A program made the position numbers and the translations under genes. DNA of 64,000 bases, from the NCBI RefSeq assembly GCF_000359125.1, contig NZ_CAAF010000038.1:1-64000 (forward strand), written 5' to 3'. Within the stretch, counting starts at the first letter, position 1. Each line of letters opens with the position of its first letter. The DNA is from Mesorhizobium sp. STM 4661. GTDB taxonomy: Bacteria > Pseudomonadota > Alphaproteobacteria > Rhizobiales > Rhizobiaceae. Below are positions 18,247 through 27,111 of this stretch, one piece after another. The notes under the pieces are model-generated. The model worked only from the letters and a program-made list of their open reading frames with translations. It had not been told where the DNA came from and did no database searches.

Positions 18247-18313
18247 ATACGTGGCGTATGCTAACTGAGATAGATACATACGAAGCGTATGTCAATTAAT
18301 ATACGCGGCGTAT
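18247..18313. promoter_or_regulatory. three ATACGNNNCGTAT palindromes, probable TetR operators
   Basis: Three 13-bp palindromes, ATACGtggCGTAT, ATACGaagCGTAT and ATACGcggCGTAT, start at 18247, 18278 and 18301. Each has identical five-base arms and a different three-base centre. They fill the space between the divergent MFS and TetR genes. TetR proteins usually bind such sites as dimers to repress both genes. The spacings of 31 and 23 bases place the first two about three helical turns apart. Confidence 0.85.
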
Positions 18314-18329
18314 GTGAAGGAAAAAGTGA

Positions 18330-18941
18330 ATGGCGCACAGACCGCGCAAAGAGATGATCGCCGAGACTCGCGCCAAACTGGTCGCCGCGGCGCGCCAAGC
18401 CTTCGGCACGGTCGGCTACGCCGAAGCCTCGATGGACGACTTCACCGCCTCGGCCGGACTGACACGCGGCGCGCTCTATCATCATTTCGGCGACAAGAAG
18501 GGGCTTCTGCAGGCTGTCATCGCCGAGATCGATGCGGAGATGGCTGCGCGGGTGAACGAAGTGGCGGCGAGGGCGCCGACCCGCTGGCGGCATTTCGTCG
18601 ACGAATGCACCGCTTACATCGAGATGGCGCTGGAGCCGGAAATCCAGCGCATCATGTTCCGCGACGGCCCGGCAGTGCTGGGCGATCCGGCGCAATGGCC
18701 GAATGCCAATGGCTGCGTCGCCTCCATGACGGACAACCTCACCCGGCTGCAGCAGGACGGCGTGGTCGTGGCTGATCTCGACCCGGAGACCACGGCGCGG
18801 CTGATCAATGGCGCGAGCAGCCAGGCCGCGCAGCGGATCGCAAATTCGCAAGACCCCGAAGCGACGTCGAGGAAAGCGGTGGCGGCATTCAAGCAGTTGC
18901 TGGAGGGGCTGCTCAAAAAGCAAGGTCCGCAGCCGGTCTGA
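18330..18941 (+). CDS. TetR family transcriptional regulator
   Basis: A 203-residue regulator. The helix-turn-helix is in residues 12-58 (KLVAAARQAFGTVGYAEASMDDFTASAGLTRGALYHHFGDKKGL), a textbook TetR N-terminus. The C-terminal helical domain binds an unknown ligand. It is divergent from the MFS transporter, and palindromic sites lie in the shared promoter region, so it probably represses both the transporter and itself. An AAGGAAAAAG box precedes the ATG. Confidence 0.93.
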   Translation: MAHRPRKEMIAETRAKLVAAARQAFGTVGYAEASMDDFTASAGLTRGALYHHFGDKKGLLQAVIAEIDAEMAARVNEVAARAPTRWRHFVDECTAYIEMALEPEIQRIMFRDGPAVLGDPAQWPNANGCVASMTDNLTRLQQDGVVVADLDPETTARLINGASSQAAQRIANSQDPEATSRKAVAAFKQLLEGLLKKQGPQPV

Positions 18942-19017
18942 AGTCTCATCGGCGGCTCGGCGCACGGTAATGGGCAGTTGGTGCGTCGGCCTTGCAAGAA
19001 GCCGGTCGTCTAAACGT

Positions 19018-19578
19018 TCAAGGGTTCGCCGGCGGGAAGTTGGGACAGTTACGCGACAATTCGGCCCATGCCTTGTCCAGTTCAAATTTCGACTGGCTTG
19101 TCTCAATTTTCGTTGCTGTCGCGTTGTCGATGAAGTTGCTTTCGGCGCGCATGACCTGGAAAGCTCCCCCTGAAGGTTGCTGATAGAGCACTACATATCC
19201 ACAGTGCCGGTCGATCTTCTCAAACTTCGTGGCTACATCGACCGCTGCATAAATGCCCGGAAAGGGAGCACCCGCCGGGTCTTTAAGCCACGTGAATTTG
19301 AGTAATCGCCGTTCCAGCAGCGGACCAGCCTGGGAATGGAACTGTTCGCTTTGCTCTGTGAAAGCAGTCACTGGGATTGACGCCTTGGCGGCATCACTCA
19401 TCATTTCATATGCCCGCTTGGAGTCGCCGTTATCGAGCAAGAAGAAATAGCGATCAATTGCTCGTGTCGCATCCAGAACCGAACCCGGAGACGGCGTCCA
19501 CTCTTGCGAACGTGTAGGTTGGCCCCCGATCAAAGTCGAAACGACCAGCGCAATGAAAGCTACGGTTGCACGCATCAT
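19018..19578 (-). CDS. DUF4019-like exported protein
   Basis: A 186-residue protein with a signal peptide (MMRATVAFIALVVSTLIG). The mature domain has AIDRYFFLLDNGDSKRAYEMMSD, LLERRLLKFTWLKDPAGAPFPG and CGYVVLYQQ stretches that match what I recall of DUF4019. The domain is thought to adopt a small NTF2-like or cystatin-like fold; its function is unknown. It is convergent with the TetR gene. The start could be either of two adjacent ATG codons. Confidence 0.75.
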   Translation of the reverse strand: MMRATVAFIALVVSTLIGGQPTRSQEWTPSPGSVLDATRAIDRYFFLLDNGDSKRAYEMMSDAAKASIPVTAFTEQSEQFHSQAGPLLERRLLKFTWLKDPAGAPFPGIYAAVDVATKFEKIDRHCGYVVLYQQPSGGAFQVMRAESNFIDNATATKIETSQSKFELDKAWAELSRNCPNFPPANP

Positions 19579-19731
19579 CGGGCCATCCTCGCAGCCCCTC
19601 TAACCGGCCGCAACCCATCAAGGTCGATAGAACATAATTTTAAGCTGACCCACCACCCTGCGTTGTCCGAGATTGACAATTTCAGGCCCAGGATCATCCT
19701 CTGTGTCCATCTCTGAGGGGGGATTCGGGCT

Positions 19732-20715
19732 ATGTGGGATTTCCAGATCGGCAGGTCGGTGTCCATCATGATGCGGACATGGCCCTTCATCGTCTTTCGC
19801 ATGATCGTCTATTTCGGCATCACGCTGGCCTATATCGTGGCGACCGGCACGGGCGCCGGCGTCGGTTATGGCGTCGGCCACGTCTCCACCGATCCCGACG
19901 GGCCGCTGTCGTTTGCCTTGTGGGGCGGCGTGGTCGGGTTCGGCGTCGTTTCGATCGCCGTCTACTGGATACGCGAATACATCCTCTACATCGTCAAGGC
20001 CGGCCATATCGCCGTCATGGTCCATTTGATCGACGGCCAGCCTGTGCCCGGCGGCCAGAATCAGATCGCTTATGCCAGGGATGTCGTGAAAGAGCGTTTC
20101 GCCGAGGCCAACATTCTTTTCGTGCTCGATCAGTTGGTCAAGGGCGCCATCCGCGCCGTCACCGGCCTCATCGGCGGCATTGCCGCGTTCCTGCCCATTC
20201 CCGGGCTCGGCGGTCTGGTCAGCTTCATCAACACGGTGATCCGCCTGTCGCTGACCTATGTCGACGAGATTATCCTCGGCTACAACATCCGCACCAATTC
20301 CGCCTCGCCCTTCGAGACGGCGCGCCAGGGTGTCGTGCTCTACGCGCAGAACGGCAAGACCATGGTCAAGAACGCCATCTGGCTGGCGGTGATCATGTGG
20401 GGCATTTCCTTCGTCATTTTCCTGCTGATGCTGGCGCCGGCCGGCGCCATCCTCTGGTTCATGCCGGGGCAGCTCGGCGGCTGGGCCTTCGTGCTGGCCA
20501 TCGTCTTCGCCTGGGCCTTCAAGGCGGCCTTCATCGAACCCTTTGCCATCGCCTGCCTGATGCAGGTTTATTTCAAGGTGATCGAGGGCCAGGTGCCCGA
20601 TCCCGACTGGGACCAGAGGCTGGCCGAGGCTTCCTCGAAGTTCAGGGAACTCCGGGACAAGGCGCTGGCGTCGTTTGGCGGCTCCCGCTGGACCCAGCCG
20701 ACGCCTGGCACCTGA
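19732..20715 (+). CDS. polytopic membrane protein of unknown function
   Basis: A 327-residue inner-membrane protein I cannot name. Hydrophobic helices lie near residues 18-40, 60-82, 135-165 and 218-280, about five to six in all, with a charged soluble C-terminus (DWDQRLAEASSKFRELRDKAL). The glycine-rich stretch GTGAGVGYGVGHVST follows the first helix. A GAGGGGG box precedes the ATG. It stands between the divergent DUF4019 gene and the histone-deacetylase-like gene on the same strand. No transport or catalytic motif is visible. Confidence 0.75.
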   Translation: MWDFQIGRSVSIMMRTWPFIVFRMIVYFGITLAYIVATGTGAGVGYGVGHVSTDPDGPLSFALWGGVVGFGVVSIAVYWIREYILYIVKAGHIAVMVHLIDGQPVPGGQNQIAYARDVVKERFAEANILFVLDQLVKGAIRAVTGLIGGIAAFLPIPGLGGLVSFINTVIRLSLTYVDEIILGYNIRTNSASPFETARQGVVLYAQNGKTMVKNAIWLAVIMWGISFVIFLLMLAPAGAILWFMPGQLGGWAFVLAIVFAWAFKAAFIEPFAIACLMQVYFKVIEGQVPDPDWDQRLAEASSKFRELRDKALASFGGSRWTQPTPGT

Positions 20716-20802
20716 CCTTGTCTTGTTCTAAACCCTGTTGAACGTCGTCCTTTCCCGGCGCGAAAACATGGTCAAAGCGGCCGGGCGCGCCTATATCGGG
20801 AC

Positions 20803-21729
20803 ATGGTTACACGGCTCTACACTCACCCGATCTTTCTCGAACACCTGACACCGCCCGGTCATCCGGAGCGACCCGACCGCTTGCGCGCCATCGAACGCGT
20901 GCTCGATGACGAAGCCTTCGCGGCACTCGATCGTGCCGAGGCGCCGGAAGGCGACGAGGCTACCATTCTCTACGCACACCCCCAGGAATTCGTCGAACGC
21001 GTCCGCACAGCGATACCGGACACCGGCATCGCCCGTATCGACGCCGACACCACCGCCAGTCCAAAGAGCTGGCAGGCGGTCGTGACGGCGATAGGCGCCG
21101 CCAACGCCGCTGTCGACGACGTTTTCGAGGGCCGCGCCGCTAACGTCTTTGTCGCAGCCCGGCCGCCCGGCCACCACGCAGAGAAGACCACGGCCATGGG
21201 TTTCTGCTTTTTCAACACCGCGGCGATCGCGGCGCGCTACGCGCAGAGGAAGCATCAGGCCGAGCGAGTCGCCATCGTCGACTGGGACGTCCATCACGGC
21301 AACGGCACGCAGGACATTTTCTGGGACGACCCGTCGGTGCTTTATTGCTCGACGCATCAGATGCCGCTTTATCCTGGCACTGGCGCCAGGAGCGAAACCG
21401 GCGCCGGCAACATCGTCAACGCGCCGCTCGCGCCGCGCACCGGCAGCGAAATGTTCCGCGACGCCTTCCTGTCGCGCGTCTTGCCGGCGCTCGACAATTT
21501 CGCGCCCGACCTCATCATCATCTCGGCCGGTTTCGACGCGCACCACCGCGATCCGCTGGCCGAGATCAACCTGACCGAGGACGATTTCGACTGGGCGACC
21601 GGCCAACTGCTGGAACGCGCCGGGCGCCACAGCGGCAATCGGCTCGTCAGCCTGCTGGAGGGCGGCTACGATCTGCAGGGATTGGCATTTTCGGTCGCCT
21701 CCCATGTCGGGCGACTGATGAAAGGATGA
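20803..21729 (+). CDS. histone-deacetylase-family hydrolase (acetylpolyamine amidohydrolase-like)
   Basis: A 308-residue zinc hydrolase of the arginase/deacetylase superfamily. The active-site pieces are all present: RPPGHHAEKTTAMGFCFFN, IVDWDVHHGNGTQ with its metal ligands, SAGFDAHHRDP, and LLEGGYDLQGL. Bacterial members remove acetyl groups from polyamines or other small amides, and some act on proteins; the substrate here is unknown. xseB begins four bases after the stop, so the two genes are co-transcribed, an arrangement common in rhizobia. Confidence 0.93.
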   Translation: MVTRLYTHPIFLEHLTPPGHPERPDRLRAIERVLDDEAFAALDRAEAPEGDEATILYAHPQEFVERVRTAIPDTGIARIDADTTASPKSWQAVVTAIGAANAAVDDVFEGRAANVFVAARPPGHHAEKTTAMGFCFFNTAAIAARYAQRKHQAERVAIVDWDVHHGNGTQDIFWDDPSVLYCSTHQMPLYPGTGARSETGAGNIVNAPLAPRTGSEMFRDAFLSRVLPALDNFAPDLIIISAGFDAHHRDPLAEINLTEDDFDWATGQLLERAGRHSGNRLVSLLEGGYDLQGLAFSVASHVGRLMKG

Positions 21730-21732
21730 GGA

Positions 21733-21984
21733 ATGGCTGGCGAAGCGAATGAAGACGTCAAGGCGATGAGCTTCGAACAGGCGCTCGACGCGCTGGAGAA
21801 GATCGTCGATGATCTGGAGCGCGGCGACGTGCCGCTCGACCAGTCGATCCGCATCTATGAGCGCGGCGAGGCGCTGAAGGTGCATTGCGACCGGCTCTTG
21901 AAGGCGGCCGAGGACAAGGTCGAGAAGATCAGGCTGTCGCGCGACGGCAAGCCTGTCGGTACCGAACCGCTGGATGCGGACTGA
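21733..21984 (+). CDS. xseB: exodeoxyribonuclease VII small subunit
   Basis: An 83-residue subunit of the ExoVII nuclease, which degrades single-stranded DNA with the large XseA subunit (not in this window). The pattern [27 protein letters not shown] followed by IYERGEAL and a coiled helix is diagnostic. It starts four bases after the deacetylase-family gene, behind a GGATGAGG box inside that gene's end. dxs lies further downstream on the same strand, as is common for xseB, although here two other genes intervene. Confidence 0.94.
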   Translation: MAGEANEDVKAMSFEQALDALEKIVDDLERGDVPLDQSIRIYERGEALKVHCDRLLKAAEDKVEKIRLSRDGKPVGTEPLDAD

Positions 21985-22088
21985 GGCGCGGCCTCGAATG
22001 ACAATTTTGCCTTTTTGGACATGATCATGATTGAGGATAAGACTCATCCCGATTGAAACGGCTCCAGGACGAGAGGAGATTGCAAACG

Positions 22089-22355
22089 ATGTGCAGAAAC
22101 ATCAAGACCCTGTTCAATTTCGATCCGCCGGCAACCAATGACGAGGTCCACGATGCCGCACTTCAGTTTGTCCGCAAGCTGAGCGGAACGACGCGGCCGT
22201 CGAAACACAACCAGCACGCGTTCGACCACGCCGTAAAGGCCATTGCCGCATCGGCGCGCGAATTGCTCGACAGCCTCGAGACCTCGCAGCATCCGCGCAA
22301 TCGCGAAGAGGTGGCGGCCAAGGCGAAGGCCAAATCCGCACTCCGCTTCGCCTGA
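22089..22355 (+). CDS. DUF2277 family protein
   Basis: An 88-residue protein beginning MCRNIKTLFNFDPPATNDEV, the recognisable start of DUF2277. The rest (ALQFVRKLSGTTRPSKHNQHAFDHAV, then a lysine/alanine-rich helix) is helical. The function of the family is unknown. I chose the ATG at 22089 because an AGGAGA box precedes it and the family begins with MCRNIK. The pirin gene starts nine bases after its stop, so the two are probably translated from one transcript. Confidence 0.9.
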   Translation: MCRNIKTLFNFDPPATNDEVHDAALQFVRKLSGTTRPSKHNQHAFDHAVKAIAASARELLDSLETSQHPRNREEVAAKAKAKSALRFA

Positions 22356-22364
22356 GGAGACCGT

Positions 22365-23285
22365 ATGAGCTTCTTCCCTGGAAATGACCCGCAGGCCGGC
22401 GATGCCTTCGCCAGCGACCAGATCGAATTGATGGTCATTCCAAACGCCAGGGACATTGGCGGCTTCCAGGTTCGCCGTGCTCTGCCGACCGCGAAGCGCC
22501 GGCTGGTCGGGCCTTTCATCTTCTTCGACCGCATGGGTCCGGCCATCCTGCGGGCCGGCCAGGCGCTCGACGTGCGTCCCCATCCGCATATCGGCCTGTC
22601 GACGGTCACCTACCTGTTCGACGGCAAGATCAGGCACCGCGATTCGCTCGGCACCGAAATGGTGATCCAGCCGGGCGACGTGAATCTGATGACCGCCGGC
22701 CGCGGCATCGTCCATTCCGAGCGTACGCCGGAGGAGTTGCGCGGCGCGCCGATGTCGGTCTCCGGCCTGCAGACATGGCTGGCGCTGCCTGACGGCAAGG
22801 AAGAGGTCGCGCCGGTCTTCGAGAACACGGCCGCATTGCACCTGCCCGAAATCGATGCCGATGGTGTCAGCGGCCGCATCGTTATCGGCGCGTTTTCCGG
22901 GCTGCGGTCTCCGGTAAGCACGGCCTCGGAGACGCTCTATGCCGATATAAAACTGGCGCCCGGCGCCAGCGTGAAAATCCCGGCCGACGCCGAAGAGCGC
23001 GCCATCTATACGCTTGAAGGCGAGGTTTCGATCTCCGGTGACCGCTTTCCGGCTGAGCGGCTGCTGGTGTTCCGGCCCGGCGACGAGATTGTCGTGTCGT
23101 CGGAAGGCGGCGCTCATTTCATGTTGTTTGGCGGCGCCTCGCTCGGCTCAAAGCGCTATATCTGGTGGAATTTCGTGTCATCGTCGAAGGAACGCATCGA
23201 ACAGGCGAAAGAAGAATGGAAGACGGGGCGCTTCGATATCGTTCCTGGAGATGAGAAAGAATTCATTCCTTTGCCGGACAATTAG
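22365..23285 (+). CDS. pirin family protein
   Basis: A 306-residue cupin-fold protein. The N-terminal cupin holds the metal-binding signature RPHPHIGLSTVTYLFDGKI (about residues 66-85) and the later GRGIVHSERTPEE, which together give the usual three His and one Glu. The second cupin, near residues 180-260, lacks obvious ligands. Bacterial pirins have been described as quercetinase-like dioxygenases or regulators of metabolic enzymes; no particular role can be assigned. It follows DUF2277 closely and precedes dxs. Confidence 0.93.
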   Translation: MSFFPGNDPQAGDAFASDQIELMVIPNARDIGGFQVRRALPTAKRRLVGPFIFFDRMGPAILRAGQALDVRPHPHIGLSTVTYLFDGKIRHRDSLGTEMVIQPGDVNLMTAGRGIVHSERTPEELRGAPMSVSGLQTWLALPDGKEEVAPVFENTAALHLPEIDADGVSGRIVIGAFSGLRSPVSTASETLYADIKLAPGASVKIPADAEERAIYTLEGEVSISGDRFPAERLLVFRPGDEIVVSSEGGAHFMLFGGASLGSKRYIWWNFVSSSKERIEQAKEEWKTGRFDIVPGDEKEFIPLPDN

Positions 23286-23415
23286 AATGCGGCCTCTTCG
23301 GTGCACAGGGCACTTTAACACTTTGTATCCGCGCCGCGTCACTGACACGCATTTACATTCGTCGGCCATCGGCCTATCTCGCGATGAACAAAAAGCCCGA
23401 GCAGGCCGGTAACCA

Positions 23416-25329
23416 GTGAACGCAAAGCCCGATACGCCGCTTCTTGACAAGGTCCGCATTCCGGCCGACCTCAGGACGCTTGCCGAAAGCGAGCTGCCGC
23501 AGGTGGCGTCCGAGCTTCGCGCCGAGTTGATCGACGCCGTGTCTCACACCGGCGGACATCTTGGCGCCGGCCTTGGCGTGGTCGAACTGACGGTTGCGCT
23601 GCACTATGTCTTCAATACGCCGGATGACCGCCTGATCTGGGATGTCGGCCATCAGGCCTATCCGCACAAGATCCTGACCGGCCGCCGCGACCGCATCCGT
23701 ACCTTGAGGCAAGAGGGCGGCCTCTCCGGCTTCACCCGGCGCGCCGAGAGCGAATACGACCCGTTCGGCGCCGCACACTCCTCGACCTCGATTTCCGCCG
23801 GCCTCGGCATGGCGATGGCGCGCGACCTCTCCGGCGGCCGCAACAATGTCATTGCCGTCATCGGCGACGGCGCCATGTCGGCCGGCATGGCCTATGAGGC
23901 GATGAACAATGCCGGTGCGCTCGATGCCCGCCTCATTGTCATCCTCAACGACAACGACATGTCGATTGCCCCGCCGACGGGCGCGATGAGCGCCTATCTG
24001 GCCCGCCTTGCCTCCGGCAAGACCTATCTGGGCCTGCGCGATTTCGGCAAGAAGCTGACCTCCTATCTCGGCGAACGCGCCGACCGCGCCATCAAGCGGG
24101 CGGTCGAGCACGCACGCGGCTACGTCACCGGCGGCACGTTGTTCGAGGAGCTTGGATTCTACCATATCGGCCCGATCGACGGGCACAATCTCGAGCATCT
24201 GATCCCGGTGCTGAAGAACGTCCGCGACAATGCCGACGGCCCGGTGCTGATCCATGTCGTGACCCAGAAGGGCAAGGGCTACGGGCCGGCCGAGGCCGCA
24301 CCCGACAAGTATCACGGGGTCAACAAGTTCGACGTCATCACCGGCGCGCAGGCCAAGGCGCCGGCCAACGCGCCAAGCTACACCAAGGTCTTTGCCGAAA
24401 GCCTGATCCAGGAGGCCCGGGAGGACGACCGTATCGTCGCCGTCACCGCCGCCATGCCGAACGGCACTGGTCTCGATCTCTTCGGCGAGGTGTTCCCGAC
24501 AAGGACCTTCGATGTCGGCATTGCCGAGCAGCATGCGGTGACCTTCGCCGCCGGGCTGGCCACCGAGGGTTACAGGCCCTTTGCCGCGATCTATTCGACC
24601 TTCCTGCAGCGTGCCTACGACCAGGTCGTCCATGACGTGGCGATCCAGAGCCTGCCGGTGCGCTTTCCGATCGACCGCGCCGGCTTCGTCGGCGCCGATG
24701 GCGCGACCCATTGCGGCGCCTTCGACACGACCTTTCTGGCGACGCTGCCCGGTTTTGTCGTCATGGCGGCGGCCGATGAGGCGGAACTGCGCCACATGGT
24801 GCGCACCGCGGCAAGCTATGATGACGGCCCTATCGCCTTCCGTTATCCGCGCGGCAACGGCGTTGGCGTCGACATGCCGGAGCGCGGCTCCGTGCTCGAA
24901 ATAGGCAAGGGCCGCATCGTCAGGGAAGGCACCAAGGTCGCGTTGTTGTCCTTCGGCACCAGGCTGCAGGATTGCCTGGCTGCCGCGGAGGAACTCGGCG
25001 CCGCAGGGCTTTCAACCACGGTTGCCGACGCCCGTTTTGCCAAGCCGCTCGATGAGGACATGATCCGGCGGCTGGCGCGCTCGCACGAGGTGCTGGTGAC
25101 CGTGGAAGAAGGCGCGGTCGGCGGCTTCGCCAGCCACGTGCTGCAATTCCTGGCGCATGAGGGATTGCTGGAGAGCGGCCTGAAGGTGCGCCCGCTGGTG
25201 CTGCCCGACGCGTTCACCGATCATGCCAAGCCCGAAAAGATGTATGCCGACGCCGGGTTGGACTCGGCCGGCATCGTGCGTACGGTCTTCGTCGCCCTTG
25301 GGCACGCCGCCAGCGCGCAACGCGCCTGA
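23416..25329 (+). CDS. dxs: 1-deoxy-D-xylulose-5-phosphate synthase
   Basis: A 637-residue thiamine-diphosphate enzyme that makes DXP from pyruvate and glyceraldehyde 3-phosphate, the first step of the MEP isoprenoid route. The ThDP motif [18 protein letters not shown]...NDNDMS, the [16 protein letters not shown] segment and the transketolase part with [17 protein letters not shown] are intact. I use GTG at 23416. A short frame of 11 codons from ATG at 23384 ends at TGA overlapping this GTG (GTGA), so translational coupling is possible. ispH of the same pathway lies 13 kb downstream. Confidence 0.95.
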   Translation: MNAKPDTPLLDKVRIPADLRTLAESELPQVASELRAELIDAVSHTGGHLGAGLGVVELTVALHYVFNTPDDRLIWDVGHQAYPHKILTGRRDRIRTLRQEGGLSGFTRRAESEYDPFGAAHSSTSISAGLGMAMARDLSGGRNNVIAVIGDGAMSAGMAYEAMNNAGALDARLIVILNDNDMSIAPPTGAMSAYLARLASGKTYLGLRDFGKKLTSYLGERADRAIKRAVEHARGYVTGGTLFEELGFYHIGPIDGHNLEHLIPVLKNVRDNADGPVLIHVVTQKGKGYGPAEAAPDKYHGVNKFDVITGAQAKAPANAPSYTKVFAESLIQEAREDDRIVAVTAAMPNGTGLDLFGEVFPTRTFDVGIAEQHAVTFAAGLATEGYRPFAAIYSTFLQRAYDQVVHDVAIQSLPVRFPIDRAGFVGADGATHCGAFDTTFLATLPGFVVMAAADEAELRHMVRTAASYDDGPIAFRYPRGNGVGVDMPERGSVLEIGKGRIVREGTKVALLSFGTRLQDCLAAAEELGAAGLSTTVADARFAKPLDEDMIRRLARSHEVLVTVEEGAVGGFASHVLQFLAHEGLLESGLKVRPLVLPDAFTDHAKPEKMYADAGLDSAGIVRTVFVALGHAASAQRA

Positions 25330-25477
25330 ATCAAAATCTCAACTGCTTGAATCAATTTGCCGGCGAACAATGGTAACCTGTTGTTCACGCTGCCGTTTGG
25401 CGTTTTGCTTACCCTGTCTCTTGGCCGTTTTTCAACGGCGCCCTGCTAAAGTTTGATCAGGCAGGGAGACCAATACA

Positions 25478-25771
25478 ATGAGAACGCTTCTGTGTGGCGT
25501 GGCGCTTTTGGCTGTCTTCGCCACGCCGGCCGTGGCCGAAACGCCCTATGACCGCAATCTCGAAAAGGCGGCAGTGGGCATCGTTGCCGGCAAGATCGGC
25601 GATATCCGCGGCGGCTTTTCCTACAAGCAGGTGCCGCAATTGGTCGTCGTTCCCGAAGCCGCGTCGACGACGCCTGTCTCCACCGAGCGCCCGCGCCGGC
25701 AAGCTTCCGGCGACGAGGGCGATGGTCTGGCCCCGGCTGTCGAACGACAGGTTTCACGGACTATCTTCTAG
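25478..25771 (+). CDS. small exported hypothetical protein
   Basis: A 97-residue protein with a clean signal peptide (MRTLLCGVALLAVFATPAVA, cleavage after AVA). The mature part is about 77 residues and contains NLEKAAVGIVAGKIGDIRGGFSYKQ, then a Pro/Ser/Arg-rich tail. I do not recognise the family. A CAGGGAGA box lies before the ATG. It is convergent with the GFA-family gene and separated from it by only 25 bases. A periplasmic location is inferred from the signal peptide alone. Confidence 0.7.
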   Translation: MRTLLCGVALLAVFATPAVAETPYDRNLEKAAVGIVAGKIGDIRGGFSYKQVPQLVVVPEAASTTPVSTERPRRQASGDEGDGLAPAVERQVSRTIF

Positions 25772-25796
25772 AAAGCGACATGCACGAAACAAAAAA

Positions 25797-26198
25797 TCAG
25801 AACCAAATGTCGCGCACGCAGCGGCCATCGCTCGGCAGGTCCTCGAATGTGTCGAGACCATCGAAATGATCGATAGGGAGGTCGACGACGGCCTCCGGCG
25901 GCGCCAGCCTCACATTGACGGCGATTCGCGTGCGACCGCTGGCACTGGGGCGCAGGCCGCGCCAGGCCAGGACGCAAGCACAGGTCGGACAAAACAGGAT
26001 CTCGAGTACGGGTGCATCCTTGCCGGCGCGCGTATAGGAACGAAGCGGCCCCGCAACGCGTATGCGCTCGTCGACATAGTCGTAGGCCCAGAGCACGCCA
26101 TAGCGGCGGCAAAGCGTGCAGTTGCAGGCTGTGATCGAGCCGGGATCCCCCTCCAGCGTCCAGTGGGCCGCGCCGCAATTGCAGGTTCCCGTCAGCAT
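25797..26198 (-). CDS. GFA family (glutathione-dependent formaldehyde-activating-like) protein
   Basis: A 133-residue zinc protein. The cysteine pattern GTCNCGAAHW, ACNCTLCRRYG and FCPTCACVLAW gives the seven or so Cys ligands of the Mss4-like GFA fold. Members are often annotated as formaldehyde-activating enzymes, but most have no proven activity. The start behind AGGAGGA is decisive; an upstream frame would add 15 residues without a ribosome binding site. It is divergent from tlyA. Confidence 0.9.
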   Translation of the reverse strand: MLTGTCNCGAAHWTLEGDPGSITACNCTLCRRYGVLWAYDYVDERIRVAGPLRSYTRAGKDAPVLEILFCPTCACVLAWRGLRPSASGRTRIAVNVRLAPPEAVVDLPIDHFDGLDTFEDLPSDGRCVRDIWF

Positions 26199-26346
26199 TC
26201 GTCCTCCTTCGCCTTGCCTGAGCAAGAGGCGTCTTGCCCTCACATTTTGCCGGACTGGGTGCGATATTCAACACGCCATGGGCCGGTCTGCGTTCTCTCG
26301 CTCCAATATCCTTGCCTTCGTGGCCGGCTTTCGCCAGAGAAGGTCG

Positions 26347-27111
26347 ATGAATTCCCCCGTGCCAGCCAGCATACGCCAGCGGCTTGACGAACTGCTCGTC
26401 GCGCGCGGGCTGTTTCCCAGCCGCTCGCGCGCCCGCGACGCCATCGAGCGCGGCACCGTGACGGTCGACGGCGTCGTCGCACGCAAGCCCGGCCAGACGG
26501 CCTTGCCCGATTGTCGCATCGGCATCGACGATCCGGCCCAGGGCTATGTTTCGCGCGCTGCGCTGAAGCTGATCGCCGGGCTCGACCATTTCCGCCTCGA
26601 TCCCTCAGGCCGCGAAGCGCTCGATGTCGGCGCCTCGACCGGTGGCTTCACCCAGGTGCTGCTCGAACGCGGCGCGGCGCATGTCACGGCGATCGATGTC
26701 GGCCATGGCCAGATACATCCGGACATTTCTGGCGATCCGCGTGTCACCGTCATCGAGGGGCTCAACGCTCGTGAACTGCTGGCTAATGATCTTGCCGGCC
26801 GTGTTCCGGATTTCATCGTCTGCGATGTCAGCTTCATTTCGTTGAAGCTGGCCTTGCCGCCGGCGCTCGAACTGGCCGGGAGAGGTGCCCGCGCCGTGCT
26901 GCTGGTCAAGCCGCAGTTCGAGGCCGGCCGCGCGGCGATCGGCAAGGGCGGCTTGCTGAAGGATCCCTACGATGCGGCGCGCGTTGCCGGCCTGCTCGGG
27001 GATTGGCTGGACGCCATTCCCGGCTGGCGCTCGCTGGGGCTGAATCTGTCGCCTATCGAAGGCGGCGACGGCAATCGTGAGTTCCTGCTCGCCGGGATCA
27101 AGGACCGATGA
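26347..27111 (+). CDS. tlyA: TlyA family rRNA 2'-O-methyltransferase
   Basis: A 254-residue protein with an N-terminal S4 RNA-binding domain (RLDELLVARGLFPSRSRARDAIERGTVTVDG) and an FtsJ/RrmJ-type methyltransferase domain (LDVGASTGGFTQVLLERGA, VCDVSFISLKLALPPAL, VKPQFEAGR). TlyA methylates the 2'-hydroxyl of rRNA nucleotides, and in some bacteria the protein is also called hemolysin A. I use ATG at 26347, just before the S4 domain. The stop overlaps the start of the next methyltransferase gene as ATGA, so the two are coupled. Confidence 0.93.
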   Translation: MNSPVPASIRQRLDELLVARGLFPSRSRARDAIERGTVTVDGVVARKPGQTALPDCRIGIDDPAQGYVSRAALKLIAGLDHFRLDPSGREALDVGASTGGFTQVLLERGAAHVTAIDVGHGQIHPDISGDPRVTVIEGLNARELLANDLAGRVPDFIVCDVSFISLKLALPPALELAGRGARAVLLVKPQFEAGRAAIGKGGLLKDPYDAARVAGLLGDWLDAIPGWRSLGLNLSPIEGGDGNREFLLAGIKDR

